NCBI RefSeq assembly: GCF_006151805.1
Contig: NZ_VDDA01000004.1
Coordinates: forward strand, 62,001-126,000
DNA: 64,000 nt
DNA from: Methylobacterium terricola
Lineage (GTDB): Bacteria; Pseudomonadota; Alphaproteobacteria; Rhizobiales; Beijerinckiaceae
Reading direction: 5' to 3'
A model generated the notes under the pieces. The model saw only the letters and a list, made by a program, of their open reading frames with translations. It was not told the DNA's origin and ran no database searches. Below are positions 27,974 to 36,117 of the stretch, one piece after another (the stretch's first letter is position 1; the number at the start of each line of letters is the position of its first letter). The translations under genes were made by a program, and so were the position numbers.

Positions 27974-28972
27974 ATGCAGCCCGTTCGCCCCTCCCCCCGT
28001 CCGGTGGCCCTGCCGGTTCTGGCGGCCCTGCCCCTCGCGGTGGTCCTGATGGTGGCGCCGGCCCCGGCCTCGGCCCAGTCCTTCCTCGAGGAATTGTTCG
28101 GGATCGGCCGCGCCGCCCGCCCGCCGGTGCCGCCGGCCCCGGTCCCCGGCGGGCGGGCGCCCGGTGCCCCCGGCGAGGCGCCGCCCGAGGCCGCGCCCCG
28201 GCCGGCCCCGGCCCCGCCGGCCCCGCCGAAGCCCGTGGTGCTGAAGACCCCCAACGACGACGCGGTGCTCGGCCAGGATCTGCAGCAGAACGGCAATGCC
28301 GGGTCGCTCCGCCTCGACCGCGCCGGCGCCGGCTTCACCGCCCGCGTGACGCTGGCCGGCACCAAGATCTCGCAGCCGACCGAGGCCTGCAAGGTCGCCC
28401 TCGGCGACGGGCAGCCGCTGGCGCTCGCCGACCAGGGCAAGCCCAACGGCGTGACGCAGCTCGCCTCCTCGGGCTCGGCCTGCCCGCTGCGGTTCGAGAT
28501 CCTGGAGGGCGGCGTGCTGGTGACGCCGCTCGCCGAGGCGGAATCCTGCGTCTTCACCGCCTCCGATTGCGCCACCACGCCGAAGGGCCTGTGGGGGCCG
28601 GGCGCCGCCACGCTGCTGCCGCGGGCGCAGGAATTCGACGCCGCCCGCGGCGTCGCCGACAAGGCGGTGCGCGAGAACTACAAGGTGATGACCCAGCGCG
28701 CCCGGCGCGAGGACGTGCGGCCGATCGTGACCGAGCAGGCCGCCTTCTCGTCCGACCGGGAGCAGATGTGCCGCGCCTATGTGCGCGAGGGCTCGCACGG
28801 CTTCTGCCACCTGCGCTTCTCCGAGGCGCGGGCGCTCTCGCTCGCCACCCGCCTCGGTCTGTCGGGCGCGGCGCCGACCGCCAGCAACGCCCCGCGGCCG
28901 GCGCGCAAGCGCCCCGCGCCGGCGGTCGAGGGGATGAATCCGGGCTTCGAGGCCGGCGCGCAGGACCAGTAG
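27974..28972 (+). CDS. Secreted/periplasmic protein of unknown function
   Basis: 332 aa with a Sec signal peptide (LPVLAALPLAVVLMVAPAPASAQ, cleavage after about residue 35). A Pro/Ala-rich linker (about 47-85) precedes a conserved-looking domain of about 220 residues. That domain has six cysteines that could form disulfides: QPTEACKVALGDGQPL, SGSACPLRFEI, EAESCVFTASDCATTPKGLWGP, SDREQMCRAYVREGSHGFCHLRFSE. GGAG precedes ATG 27974. The domain looks like a hypothetical protein common in Rhizobiales, but no function is known to me. Convergent with the AlgH/YqgE gene. Confidence 0.8.
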   Translation: MQPVRPSPRPVALPVLAALPLAVVLMVAPAPASAQSFLEELFGIGRAARPPVPPAPVPGGRAPGAPGEAPPEAAPRPAPAPPAPPKPVVLKTPNDDAVLGQDLQQNGNAGSLRLDRAGAGFTARVTLAGTKISQPTEACKVALGDGQPLALADQGKPNGVTQLASSGSACPLRFEILEGGVLVTPLAEAESCVFTASDCATTPKGLWGPGAATLLPRAQEFDAARGVADKAVRENYKVMTQRARREDVRPIVTEQAAFSSDREQMCRAYVREGSHGFCHLRFSEARALSLATRLGLSGAAPTASNAPRPARKRPAPAVEGMNPGFEAGAQDQ

Positions 28973-29007
28973 CGCGCGAGGCCCCCGTCAGGCGGGCAAA
29001 GGGGCGC

Positions 29008-29706
29008 TCAGGCGTGGCCGGCGGTGGTCGAGAGCATGGCCGGCTCGATGCCGATGCCGCGCAGGGCCCGGTCGTACTTGGTCTCCAGGGACGTGTTGAA
29101 GATCAGGTCCGGATCGGCCGGGCAGTGCAGCCAGCCATTGGCCTGGATCTCGCTCTCGAGCTGGCCGGCCTGCCAGCCGGCATAGCCGAGCGCCAGCACG
29201 GCGCTCGCCGGGCCCTTGCCGACGGCGATCGCCCGCAGGATCTCGATCGTCGCGGTGAGGCAGATGCCGTCGTCGATGAGCAGCGTCGACTGGTCGATGT
29301 GGAAATCGGGCGAGTGCAGCACGAAGCCCCGGCTCGCCTCGACCGGCCCGCCCATCAGCACCGGCATGTGGCCGATCCGGCTCGGCAGCCGGATGGCGTC
29401 GTCCTGGGCGATGATGTCGAGCTGGACCAGGAGGTCCGGCATGTTGAGGTCGGCGGCCGGCTTGTTGACGATGATCCCCATCGCCCCCTCCGCCGAATGC
29501 GCGCAGAGATAGATGACCGAGCGCGAGAACCGCTCGTCGGCCATGCCCGGCATCGCGACCAGCAGCTGCCCGTCGAGGTAGCTCGGTGCGCCGCGGGCCG
29601 GCGCCTCCCCGCTCTCGGCCCCCGCGTCGCCGCGCGGATCCGGCGCCGCTCCGGCGGCGTCCTGTGAGAGGAGATCCTGAGGAAATCTGCTGCGCATGAT
29701 GCCCAT
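29008..29706 (-). CDS. YqgE/AlgH family protein (UPF0301)
   Basis: About 232 aa. The family core is clear: [56 protein letters not shown] and [20 protein letters not shown]. The biochemical role of YqgE/AlgH is not established. An N-terminal tail rich in Ala, Gly and Asp precedes the core. The start is uncertain between ATG 29706 (MGIMRSRF) and ATG 29697. It is divergent from the peroxiredoxin gene. Confidence 0.93.
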   Translation of the reverse strand: MGIMRSRFPQDLLSQDAAGAAPDPRGDAGAESGEAPARGAPSYLDGQLLVAMPGMADERFSRSVIYLCAHSAEGAMGIIVNKPAADLNMPDLLVQLDIIAQDDAIRLPSRIGHMPVLMGGPVEASRGFVLHSPDFHIDQSTLLIDDGICLTATIEILRAIAVGKGPASAVLALGYAGWQAGQLESEIQANGWLHCPADPDLIFNTSLETKYDRALRGIGIEPAMLSTTAGHA

Positions 29707-29900
29707 GCTACGCCCCGCCCCGGCGTTGTCCATAGCCCGCCGTCGTGGTGAACGCGCGCGGGCGCCCACGGCTCCCGTACCGCTTGCCGCGGGCGCTCGC
29801 CTCGACTCGCCCGGACCGCCGCGCTAGACCCCGCCACTGGACCCCGCTTGGGCCCAAGGTCCCGGCGGGGCCGGCCCGGAGCGTTCTTCAGGAGAGCACG

Positions 29901-30383
29901 ATGACGATCCAGGTCGGCGATCACCTGCCGCAGGCGACCTTCCGGGTCATGGGCCCCGAGGGCCCGGTGGCCAAGACCACCGACGACGTGTTCAAGGGCC
30001 GCCGGGTGGTGCTGGTGGCGGTGCCGGGCGCCTTCACGCCGACCTGCCACCGCAACCACCTCCCCGGCTACGTCACCCGGCGCGGCGACATCCTGGCCCG
30101 CGGCATCGACGCAATCGCGGTGACCTCGGTCAACGACGTGTTCGTGCTCGAGGCCTGGTCGAAATCGGCCGGCGCCGAGGGCATCGAGTTCCTGGCCGAC
30201 GGCAACGGCGACTTCGCCAAGGCCCTCGGCCTCGACATGGACGGCACCGGCTTCGGCCTCGGCCTCCGCTCGAAGCGCTACGCCATGCTGGTCGAGGACG
30301 GCGTGGTGCGGGTGCTCAACGTCGAGGACGCGCCGTCGAAGGCGGACCTGTCGGGGGCGGAGACGCTGCTGAAGGCGTTGTGA
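29901..30383 (+). CDS. Peroxiredoxin (Prx5/hybrid-Prx family)
   Basis: 160-aa thiol peroxidase from ATG 29901, with AGGAG 7 nt before it. The peroxidatic motif is VPGAFTPTCHRNHLPGY (Cys49, with Pro42 and Thr46 in the usual PxxxT/SxxC spacing). DGNGDFAKALGLDMDGTGFG and RSKRYAMLVEDGVV are typical of the Prx5 class, which reduces H2O2 and alkyl hydroperoxides with glutathione or glutaredoxin. A hairpin directly after the stop (30389-30425) suggests a single-gene transcript. Confidence 0.95.
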   Translation: MTIQVGDHLPQATFRVMGPEGPVAKTTDDVFKGRRVVLVAVPGAFTPTCHRNHLPGYVTRRGDILARGIDAIAVTSVNDVFVLEAWSKSAGAEGIEFLADGNGDFAKALGLDMDGTGFGLGLRSKRYAMLVEDGVVRVLNVEDAPSKADLSGAETLLKAL

Positions 30384-30388
30384 GTGGT

Positions 30389-30425
30389 CTCGCCCTTGCC
30401 GGAGATGCGATCCGGCAGGGGCGAG
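30389..30425 (+). terminator. Hairpin after the peroxiredoxin gene
   Basis: CTCGCCCTTGCCGGA (30389-30403) pairs with 30411-30425 over 15 positions, with one wobble pair, around a 7-nt loop. It starts 6 nt after the stop codon. No T-run follows. The remaining bases to 30657 show nothing further. Confidence 0.6.
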
Positions 30426-30657
30426 CATGGGCCGCGCGCGGAACCCCATGGCATGCGGCTCCGTCGCTCTCCATCGCATGTTGCCGTGATCGGATGCCGT
30501 GATCAGGCAATAACGGTGGCGCCAGCTCCATCGTCAAGGATGATCGGCTCTCAGCCCTACTCGCCCCTTGGCCACTGACGTGCGGGTGGAGATCGCGCTG
30601 GTCATGGCCGGGAGCCGGCCGCGAGTTGCTCAGCGGCTCCTCGCATTCGCTGATGCG

Positions 30658-31260
30658 TCATGATCGAGTGGCATGAGGGGCAAATCCTGCGATCTCGCAC
30701 GACAGCATCCAGAGCCGCTCGGCTTCACTGGGATCGACAGCATAAGGTCTAGCGCCGACGAATGTGGCCTCGTGCGCGACCGAAGCGACGTCGCAATCCT
30801 CGCAGTAGAGGCCACCGAGCTCCTCCAGTCGCGGCGACGTCGCTGCCCAGACCGCCGTCGCGGCGCCTTGTGCAGGCGTCTTGAAGGTCGGGTCGGCCGG
30901 AGCGCCGGTCGCGTCGAGCCAGCCGGCCGCCACCATCTCCTCCTGCGCCAGATGCCTCTGGAGCGGCGTAAAAATCTTGCCGGGATGGAGCGAGAAGGCC
31001 CGTATGCCCTCGCCACGTCCAACGCGATCGACGTGGAGTGCGAACAGGGCGTTGGCCGTTTTTGACTGCCCGTAGGCCAGCCACTTGTCGTAGCTCTGCG
31101 CGAACTGCACGTCGTTCCAGCGGATCGGCGAAGCATGGTGCCCGGCCGAGGAAACGGAGATCACGCGTGAGCGGCCGCGCAGCAGCGGCCAGAGCCGATG
31201 CGTCAGTGCGAAATGCCCGAGGTGGTTGGTCGCGAACTGGGCCTCCCACCCTGGCCCGGC
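30658..31260 (-). pseudogene. Short-chain dehydrogenase remnant lacking its N-terminal Rossmann start
   Basis: From about 31260 down to the TGA at 30658, the minus strand encodes the back two-thirds of a retinol-dehydrogenase-like SDR. It begins at GWEAQFATNHLGHFALTHRL, then ISVSSAGHHASPIRWNDV, YDKWLAYGQSKTANALFALH (catalytic Tyr and Lys as YGQSK) and LHPGKIFTPLQRHL, to a normal C terminus. The TGxxxGIG cofactor motif and about 80 N-terminal residues are missing. Reading further upstream gives the antisense of an AraC domain. So the gene is 5'-truncated at a junction near 31250-31265 and is very probably inactive. Confidence 0.85.
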
Positions 31261-31533
31261 CGCCGCTGCACGCTTGCGGCGCTCGCGGATCATGCCGGCA
31301 TGTCGCATACAACCTTCGCCAGGCGCTTCCGTGATGCCGTGGGGCGTCCCCCGCTGGACTACCTGACGGCTTGGCGTATGCGACTGGCCGCCGATTGGCT
31401 GCAACGGACCGGTGTCAGCATCGCGAGCATCGCCTGCTCTGTCGGCTACGAATCCGAGGCAGCGTTCACCACGGCGTTTCATCGCGTGATGGGCCGCTCA
31501 CCGCGTCGCTACCGGCGGAACACGTCGAACTGA
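31260..31533 (+). pseudogene. AraC-family regulator remnant (C-terminal DNA-binding domain only)
   Basis: The plus strand encodes an almost complete AraC double helix-turn-helix domain from about 31260: LAALADHAGMSHTTFARRF, VGRPPLDYLTAWRMRLAADWL, VSIASIACSVGYESEAAFTTAF and RVMGRSPRRYRR. The N-terminal cupin/effector domain is absent, replaced by the antisense of the SDR remnant. An open frame from ATG 31198 exists but its first 20 or so residues are SDR antisense. It could still make a short DNA-binding peptide, but most likely it is a deletion relic. Confidence 0.8.
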
Positions 31534-31708
31534 CATCGGGATTCTTGGAATTTGGATCCGTGGAATGGGCCAGGATGCCCAACCCGCGTGCGAGCCCGGT
31601 AAGCCGTGCGCTGCTTCCCCCCTTGCTCCGCTCCGATCAGGGGCCAAGCCGGTCAAGCAGTAAAAGTCCTCGACGGACCTCATGAACCAATGAGAATGCT
31701 GGAAATAA

Positions 31709-31783
31709 TGGAGCGGGCGAAGGGATTCGAACCCTCGACCCCAACCTTGGCAAGGTTGTGCTCTACCCCTGAGCTACACCCGC
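31709..31783 (-). tRNA. tRNA-Gly (anticodon GCC), copy 3 in transcription order
   Basis: The reverse complement runs GCGGGTGTAGCTCAGGGGTA to CGCCCGCTCCA, 75 nt with encoded CCA. The anticodon loop CTTGCCAAG gives GCC. The T loop is GGTTCGAATCC. It is identical in sequence to the next two copies. Confidence 0.97.
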
Positions 31784-31807
31784 TCACTCTGTCAGGCCTG
31801 TCGAACT

Positions 31808-31882
31808 TGGAGCGGGCGAAGGGATTCGAACCCTCGACCCCAACCTTGGCAAGGTTGTGCTCTACCCCTGAGCTACACCCGC
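31808..31882 (-). tRNA. tRNA-Gly (anticodon GCC), copy 2
   Basis: The same 75-nt sequence with encoded CCA, separated from its neighbours by spacers of 24 and 28 nt with unrelated sequence. The three genes probably form one tandem transcript processed into identical tRNAs. Confidence 0.97.
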
Positions 31883-31910
31883 CCAAACTCGTTCGGCCTC
31901 GTGGAAAAAC

Positions 31911-31985
31911 TGGAGCGGGCGAAGGGATTCGAACCCTCGACCCCAACCTTGGCAAGGTTGTGCTCTACCCCTGAGCTACACCCGC
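31911..31985 (-). tRNA. tRNA-Gly (anticodon GCC), copy 1
   Basis: First copy in the direction of transcription, 75 nt with encoded CCA. The promoter should lie to its right, between 31986 and 32100, where no gene is present. GGC is the dominant glycine codon in this genome, which fits a multi-copy gene. Confidence 0.97.
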
Positions 31986-32100
31986 TCGCTGTTTTCCGCC
32001 GGCGTCACCGTGGCGGCGCCGATGAGCGGCATAAACACCATTCCGCCGGGGAGCGCAAGAGGTTGCGGCGTCGGTTGCGGAGCCGGCTTTCCGGCCCTCG

Positions 32101-32571
32101 CTACCAGGTGGCGGCCGGGGGAAGCCCGTCCCGGATCTCGGCGAGCCGCGCCCGCGTCGCCGGGGTCGTCTGGGGCGGCAGGGCGTCGAGGGGGAAGAAC
32201 GCGGCCTCGGCGATCTCGCGGTCGGGGCGCTTCGGTACCGGCACCGTGAAGGTGCGGGCGACGTAGAGCGCGACGTGATCGCGGCGCGAGGCGCGGTCGT
32301 TGAAGTAGAAGCCGTGCAGGACCGGCGCGGCGCTCGCGTCGAGGACGATCCCGGTCTCCTCGCGGAACTCCCGGATCATCGCCGCGAGCGCCGTCTCGCC
32401 CGGCTCGACGCCGCCGCCCGGCAGGTGCCAGCCGTCCATGTAGGTGTGGCGCACGAGGCAGACGCGGTTCTCCGCATCGATCGCCGCCCCGCGCACCCCG
32501 AGGGTCATGCCGCGGGTGACGCGCCAGACGAGGTGGGCGGCCCGCATCAGGAGGGCCTGTCGGCGCGTCAT
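32101..32571 (-). CDS. Nudix hydrolase
   Basis: 156 aa from ATG 32571. The Nudix box is complete: Gly53, five residues, Glu59, seven residues, then REFREETGI (67-75). Before it, [20 protein letters not shown] and [16 protein letters not shown] give the usual N-terminal strand layout. Members hydrolyse nucleoside diphosphates linked to another moiety, and the substrate is not predictable here. It begins 11 bp after the stop of the FAH-family gene, so the two form an operon. Confidence 0.93.
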   Translation of the reverse strand: MTRRQALLMRAAHLVWRVTRGMTLGVRGAAIDAENRVCLVRHTYMDGWHLPGGGVEPGETALAAMIREFREETGIVLDASAAPVLHGFYFNDRASRRDHVALYVARTFTVPVPKRPDREIAEAAFFPLDALPPQTTPATRARLAEIRDGLPPAATW

Positions 32572-32582
32572 CCCGCTCCCCC

Positions 32583-33281
32583 TCAGACCACCGTCAGGCG
32601 GATCTCGCCGACGCCGTCGATCGTCCCGACCATGGTCTGGCCGCGGGTCACCGCGCCGACGCCCTCCGGCGTGCCGGCGAAGATCACGTCGCCGGGCTCC
32701 AGGGCGAAGTAGGTCGAGAGATAGGCGATCTGCTCGGCGACCGACCAGATCATGTCGGAGAGGTCGCCCTTCTGGCGTAAGGAGCCGTCGACGGAGAGCG
32801 TGATCGCGCCGGTGTCCGGATGGCCAATCACGGAAGCGGGCTTGAGGGTCCCGACCGGGCCCGACAAGTCCGCGGCCTTGCCGAGCTCCCAGGAGCGCCG
32901 CAGCGCCTTGGCGTCGTCCTGGAGGTCGCGGCGGGTCATGTCGAGGCCCACCGCGTAGCCGTAGACGTGGTCGAGCGCCTGGTCGACCGGGATGTCGCGG
33001 CCACCCTTGGCCAGCGCCACCACCAGCTCGACCTCGTGATGGTAGTTCTCGGTCTTCGGCGGGTAGGGATGCTCGACGGTCTGTCCGTCCGGCACCACCT
33101 GGAGCGCGTCGGCGGGTTTCATGAAGAAGAACGGCGGCTCGCGGGTCGGATCGGCGCCCATCTCGCGGGCATGCGCGGCGAAGTTGCGCCCGACGCAGTA
33201 GACCCGGCGCACGGGAAACAGGTCGTCGGTGCCTTGGATCGGGAGCGCGGTGCGCGGCGGGTTCGGGATCACGGAAAGCAT
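32583..33281 (-). CDS. Fumarylacetoacetate hydrolase (FAH) family protein
   Basis: 232 aa. The FAH core is recognisable: [45 protein letters not shown] (metal-binding EVE motif), [14 protein letters not shown] and [16 protein letters not shown]. Family members include acylpyruvases and 2-keto-acid hydrolases/decarboxylases needing Mg2+. FAHD1-type acylpyruvase or oxaloacetate decarboxylase activity is the likeliest, but the sequence does not settle it. Divergent from the FAD oxidase gene, with 150 bp between. Confidence 0.92.
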   Translation of the reverse strand: MLSVIPNPPRTALPIQGTDDLFPVRRVYCVGRNFAAHAREMGADPTREPPFFFMKPADALQVVPDGQTVEHPYPPKTENYHHEVELVVALAKGGRDIPVDQALDHVYGYAVGLDMTRRDLQDDAKALRRSWELGKAADLSGPVGTLKPASVIGHPDTGAITLSVDGSLRQKGDLSDMIWSVAEQIAYLSTYFALEPGDVIFAGTPEGVGAVTRGQTMVGTIDGVGEIRLTVV

Positions 33282-33431
33282 GGGCCTGCGGTCTCGGGCG
33301 ATGGTTCACGAAGGGCCGCGCATCTTGGAAAAAAGGCCGGCCCACCGCTATCTAGAGGGCAGGTTCGCGGCGCGCCATCCCGCCCTGCCGCAACTCTCTT
33401 CCCCGCAAACGATTCGCCCCGGCACCTCTCC

Positions 33432-34886
33432 GTGACCCACAGCCTCCTCGACACGCTCGCGGCCCGCCTCGGTCCGGCGCATGTCCTCACCGCCGAGACC
33501 GACCTCGCCCCCCACCTCGCGGAGACCCGCGGCCTCTACCGGGGCCGGGCGCTGGCGGTGCTGCGCCCGCGCGACACCGCGGAGGTCACCTTCGCGGTCA
33601 GAACCTGCGCCGAGGCGCGGGTGCCGGTGGTGGCCCATGGCGGCAATACCGGGCTCGTCGGCGGCGGCGTGCCGTTCGGCGGCGTGGTGATCTCGCTCGC
33701 CCGCCTCGACCGGGTGCGGGCGGTCGATCCGCTCGACGCCACCATCACGGTCGAGGCCGGCTGCGTGCTGGCCAACGTCCAGGCCGCCGCCGAGGCGGCG
33801 GGCATGCTGTTTCCCCTGTCGCTCGCCTCCGAGGGCTCGTGCCGGATCGGCGGCAACCTCGCGACCAATGCCGGCGGCACCGCGGTGCTCGCCTACGGCA
33901 ATGCCCGCGAGCTGACGCTCGGCCTCGAGGTGGTGCTGGCCGACGGGCAGGTCTGGAACGGCCTGCGGGCGCTCCGCAAGGACAATTCCGGCTACGACCT
34001 GAAGAACCTCTTCGTCGGCTCGGAGGGCACCCTCGGCATCATCACGGCGGCGGTGCTGCGGCTGCATCCGCGGCCGGTCTCGAAGGCGACCGCGTTCCTC
34101 GGCCTGTCGTCCGCCCGCGCGGCGCTCGACGCCTTCGGGACCTTGCGCGGCCGGCTCGGGCCGCGGCTCACCGCCTTCGAGTACGTGCCGCGCTTCCCCC
34201 TGGAGGTGGTGTTGCGCCACCTGCCCGGCGCCGTGCGGCCGCTCGCCGGCGACCATCACTCCTACGCCCTCGTCGAACTCTCCTCGCCGGCGCCGGACGC
34301 CGACGAGGAGCTGGAGGCCGCTTCAAGCGACCTGATCGAGGCCGGCCTCGCCGAGGACGCGGTGCTGGCCCAGAGCGAGGCGCAAGCCGCCGCCCTGTGG
34401 CGCCTGCGCGAGAGCCTGTCGGAGATGCAGGGGCACGAGGGCGGCTCGATCAAGCACGACGTCTCGGTGCCGGTCTCCCGGGTGGCGGAGTTCCTGGAGC
34501 GGGCGGGCGCCGCCTGCGAGGCGGCCCTGCCGGGGGTGCGGGTCTGCGCCTTCGGGCATTTCGGCGACGGCAACATCCACTTCAACCTGACGCAGCCGGT
34601 CGGGGCCGAGAAGGCGGCCTTCCTCGCCGAGTGGCCGCGCTTCAACCGCATCGTCCACGACATCGTCCACGCCCTGGACGGCTCGATCGCCGCCGAGCAC
34701 GGCGTCGGGCTGATCAAGCGCGACGAGCTGCCCCGCTACAAGGACCCGGTCGCCCTCGACCTGATGCGCCGCCTGAAGGGCGCCCTCGACCCGCACGGGA
34801 TCCTCAATCCCGGCAAGGTGCTGGCCGCGGACGGCGCGCCGGAGGCGTTTCCCGCCCAAAAGGCGCGCTCCGGCACGGCCGCATGA
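33432..34886 (+). CDS. FAD-linked oxidase (D-2-hydroxyacid dehydrogenase type)
   Basis: 484 aa from GTG 33432 (reads VTHSLLDTLAARLG); no ATG lies near this point in frame. The vanillyl-alcohol-oxidase-type FAD domain shows VPVVAHGGNTGLVGGGVPFGG and GGNLATNAGGTAVLAYGN. Then come LRKDNSGYDLKNLFVGSEGTLGI and the C-terminal cap with CAFGHFGDGNIHFNL and AAEHGVGLIKRDELPRYK. This matches D-lactate/D-2-hydroxyglutarate dehydrogenases. The stop overlaps the start of the next gene (ATGA), so the two are coupled. Confidence 0.93.
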   Translation: MTHSLLDTLAARLGPAHVLTAETDLAPHLAETRGLYRGRALAVLRPRDTAEVTFAVRTCAEARVPVVAHGGNTGLVGGGVPFGGVVISLARLDRVRAVDPLDATITVEAGCVLANVQAAAEAAGMLFPLSLASEGSCRIGGNLATNAGGTAVLAYGNARELTLGLEVVLADGQVWNGLRALRKDNSGYDLKNLFVGSEGTLGIITAAVLRLHPRPVSKATAFLGLSSARAALDAFGTLRGRLGPRLTAFEYVPRFPLEVVLRHLPGAVRPLAGDHHSYALVELSSPAPDADEELEAASSDLIEAGLAEDAVLAQSEAQAAALWRLRESLSEMQGHEGGSIKHDVSVPVSRVAEFLERAGAACEAALPGVRVCAFGHFGDGNIHFNLTQPVGAEKAAFLAEWPRFNRIVHDIVHALDGSIAAEHGVGLIKRDELPRYKDPVALDLMRRLKGALDPHGILNPGKVLAADGAPEAFPAQKARSGTAA

Positions 34887-35965
34887 TCTCCCTGTTCGGC
34901 CGGGCTCCGGCCGCGCCGGCCGGGCTCACCGCCGCCTCGCTGCTGGGCGCCTTCGAGAGCCTCGGCGACAATTGCGAGTTCGGCATCGCCCAGCGCTATG
35001 CCGGGGTCGACCCGCTCGGGTTGTTCCGCCTGTCCTCGGCGCCGATCGCCGACCTCACCCACGCGGTCGAGACGCGGTTCGCGCATTACGGCGCGCCGGG
35101 CGACATCGAGGTCCGGGTCGGGGCCGGCGGCTACCTGTTCTGCCACAGCCGGGCCTACGCCTTCGCCTACCATACCGGCGACACGGCGCCCCGGGTGCGG
35201 CCGGCCGACATCCTCGACCGGGAGATCCGCCGGGTCGCCTACCTGAAGGAACGGCTGCTCGCCGACCTCGCCGAGGGCGACAAGATCCTGGTCCGCAAGG
35301 GACCGCCGGGGGAGACCGAGGCGGCGGTCCGGCGCCTCCTGGCCGGCCTGCGGGCGATCGGCCCGGTGACGCTGCTGCGGGTCTGCGCGGCCGAGACCGT
35401 CGTGCCGGGTCAGGGGCATGGCGCCGTGAGCTGGCGCGGCGAGGGCCTGATGCAGGGCGTGCTGCCACATTTCGCTCCCTACGCGGCGGCAACCGATGCC
35501 GATCTCGAAGGCTGGCTCGCCGTCTGCGGCCGCGCCTACGCCCTGCGCCACAGCCTGGTCGCACCGCCGCCCCTCGCGCCGGCCGGTCCGCCGCTCTTCG
35601 CGGCGCCCGAGACCCTCCGCCACGTGCTTCCCGCCGCGGCGCCCGATCCGGGAACGCTCGCCGGCGCCCGGCCGGTGGCCGGCCTGCGGCCGAACCGCCT
35701 CCACACCGTCGCGGCGGAGATCCGCCTGCCCGAGGATTTCACCGGCACCCGCGCCGCCCTCACCTTCGTCGATGCCGCGCCCCATGCCCGCCGCGAGGCG
35801 GATCCCGCCGGCCGGGGCACCTGGCAGACCGTCTACACGGCGACCCGGACGCGCAAGCGCCAGACCGAGATGACCATCGGGCTGATGCTGGCTGGGCCGT
35901 CCGGGACGGCGGTCGAGACGCGGAACTGGCGGGTGACCGAGGGGTGCCTGCCGGGGGTGGGGTAA
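34883..35965 (+). CDS. Unknown protein, translationally coupled to the FAD oxidase
   Basis: 360 aa from ATG 34883, overlapping the previous stop by 4 nt. I do not recognise a named family. The N-terminal half carries SLGDNCEFGIAQRYAG, DPLGLFRLSSAPI and GYLFCHSRAYAFAYHTGD, then YLKERLLADLAEGDKILVRK. The tail is a separate strand-rich module with LRPNRLHTVAAEIRLPEDF. No signal peptide or membrane helix. LGDNCEFG with PLGLFR reminds me of uncharacterised proteins next to surface-polysaccharide genes in Rhizobiales, which is only a memory-based hint. Confidence 0.7.
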   Translation: MISLFGRAPAAPAGLTAASLLGAFESLGDNCEFGIAQRYAGVDPLGLFRLSSAPIADLTHAVETRFAHYGAPGDIEVRVGAGGYLFCHSRAYAFAYHTGDTAPRVRPADILDREIRRVAYLKERLLADLAEGDKILVRKGPPGETEAAVRRLLAGLRAIGPVTLLRVCAAETVVPGQGHGAVSWRGEGLMQGVLPHFAPYAAATDADLEGWLAVCGRAYALRHSLVAPPPLAPAGPPLFAAPETLRHVLPAAAPDPGTLAGARPVAGLRPNRLHTVAAEIRLPEDFTGTRAALTFVDAAPHARREADPAGRGTWQTVYTATRTRKRQTEMTIGLMLAGPSGTAVETRNWRVTEGCLPGVG

Positions 35966-36000
35966 AGCACCCTCTGCTCGGCAGAACAGCAAAACCAGGA

Positions 36001-36038
36001 CGCGGGCCCCCTCTCCCGTGTGGGAAACGGAGCCCGCG
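36001..36038. terminator. Hairpin between convergent genes, palindrome-family member
   Basis: CGCGGGC (36001-36007) pairs with GCCCGCG (36032-36038). Inside, TCCC and GGGA close a GTGT loop, which is the core of the dispersed CCCCTCTCCC palindrome in a degraded form. TTTGTAT follows on the plus strand. It lies between the unknown gene (ends 35965) and the FkbH gene (ends 36118), so it can terminate both. Confidence 0.6.
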
Positions 36039-36117
36039 TTTGTATGGGTATCGGGGTGGATGAGACGGACAACGTCTTGCCCGTCGCGTTCCCACCCTGT
36101 GAGTTCGGGGAATGGCC

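Noticed and set aside
30658..32000. Genomic island inserted at the tRNA-Gly cluster
   Set aside because: The degraded SDR/AraC genes beside tRNAs invite this, but there is no integrase, no partial tRNA repeat at a second site, and base composition is ordinary.
31606..32266. Open frames with repeated peptide ERAKGFEPSTPTLARLCSTP across the tRNA region, and a possible 100-bp repeat array
   Set aside because: The repeats are three identical tRNA-Gly(GCC) genes read in the wrong strand; this peptide is a well-known false product of such tRNAs. It is not a CRISPR array or a repeat protein.
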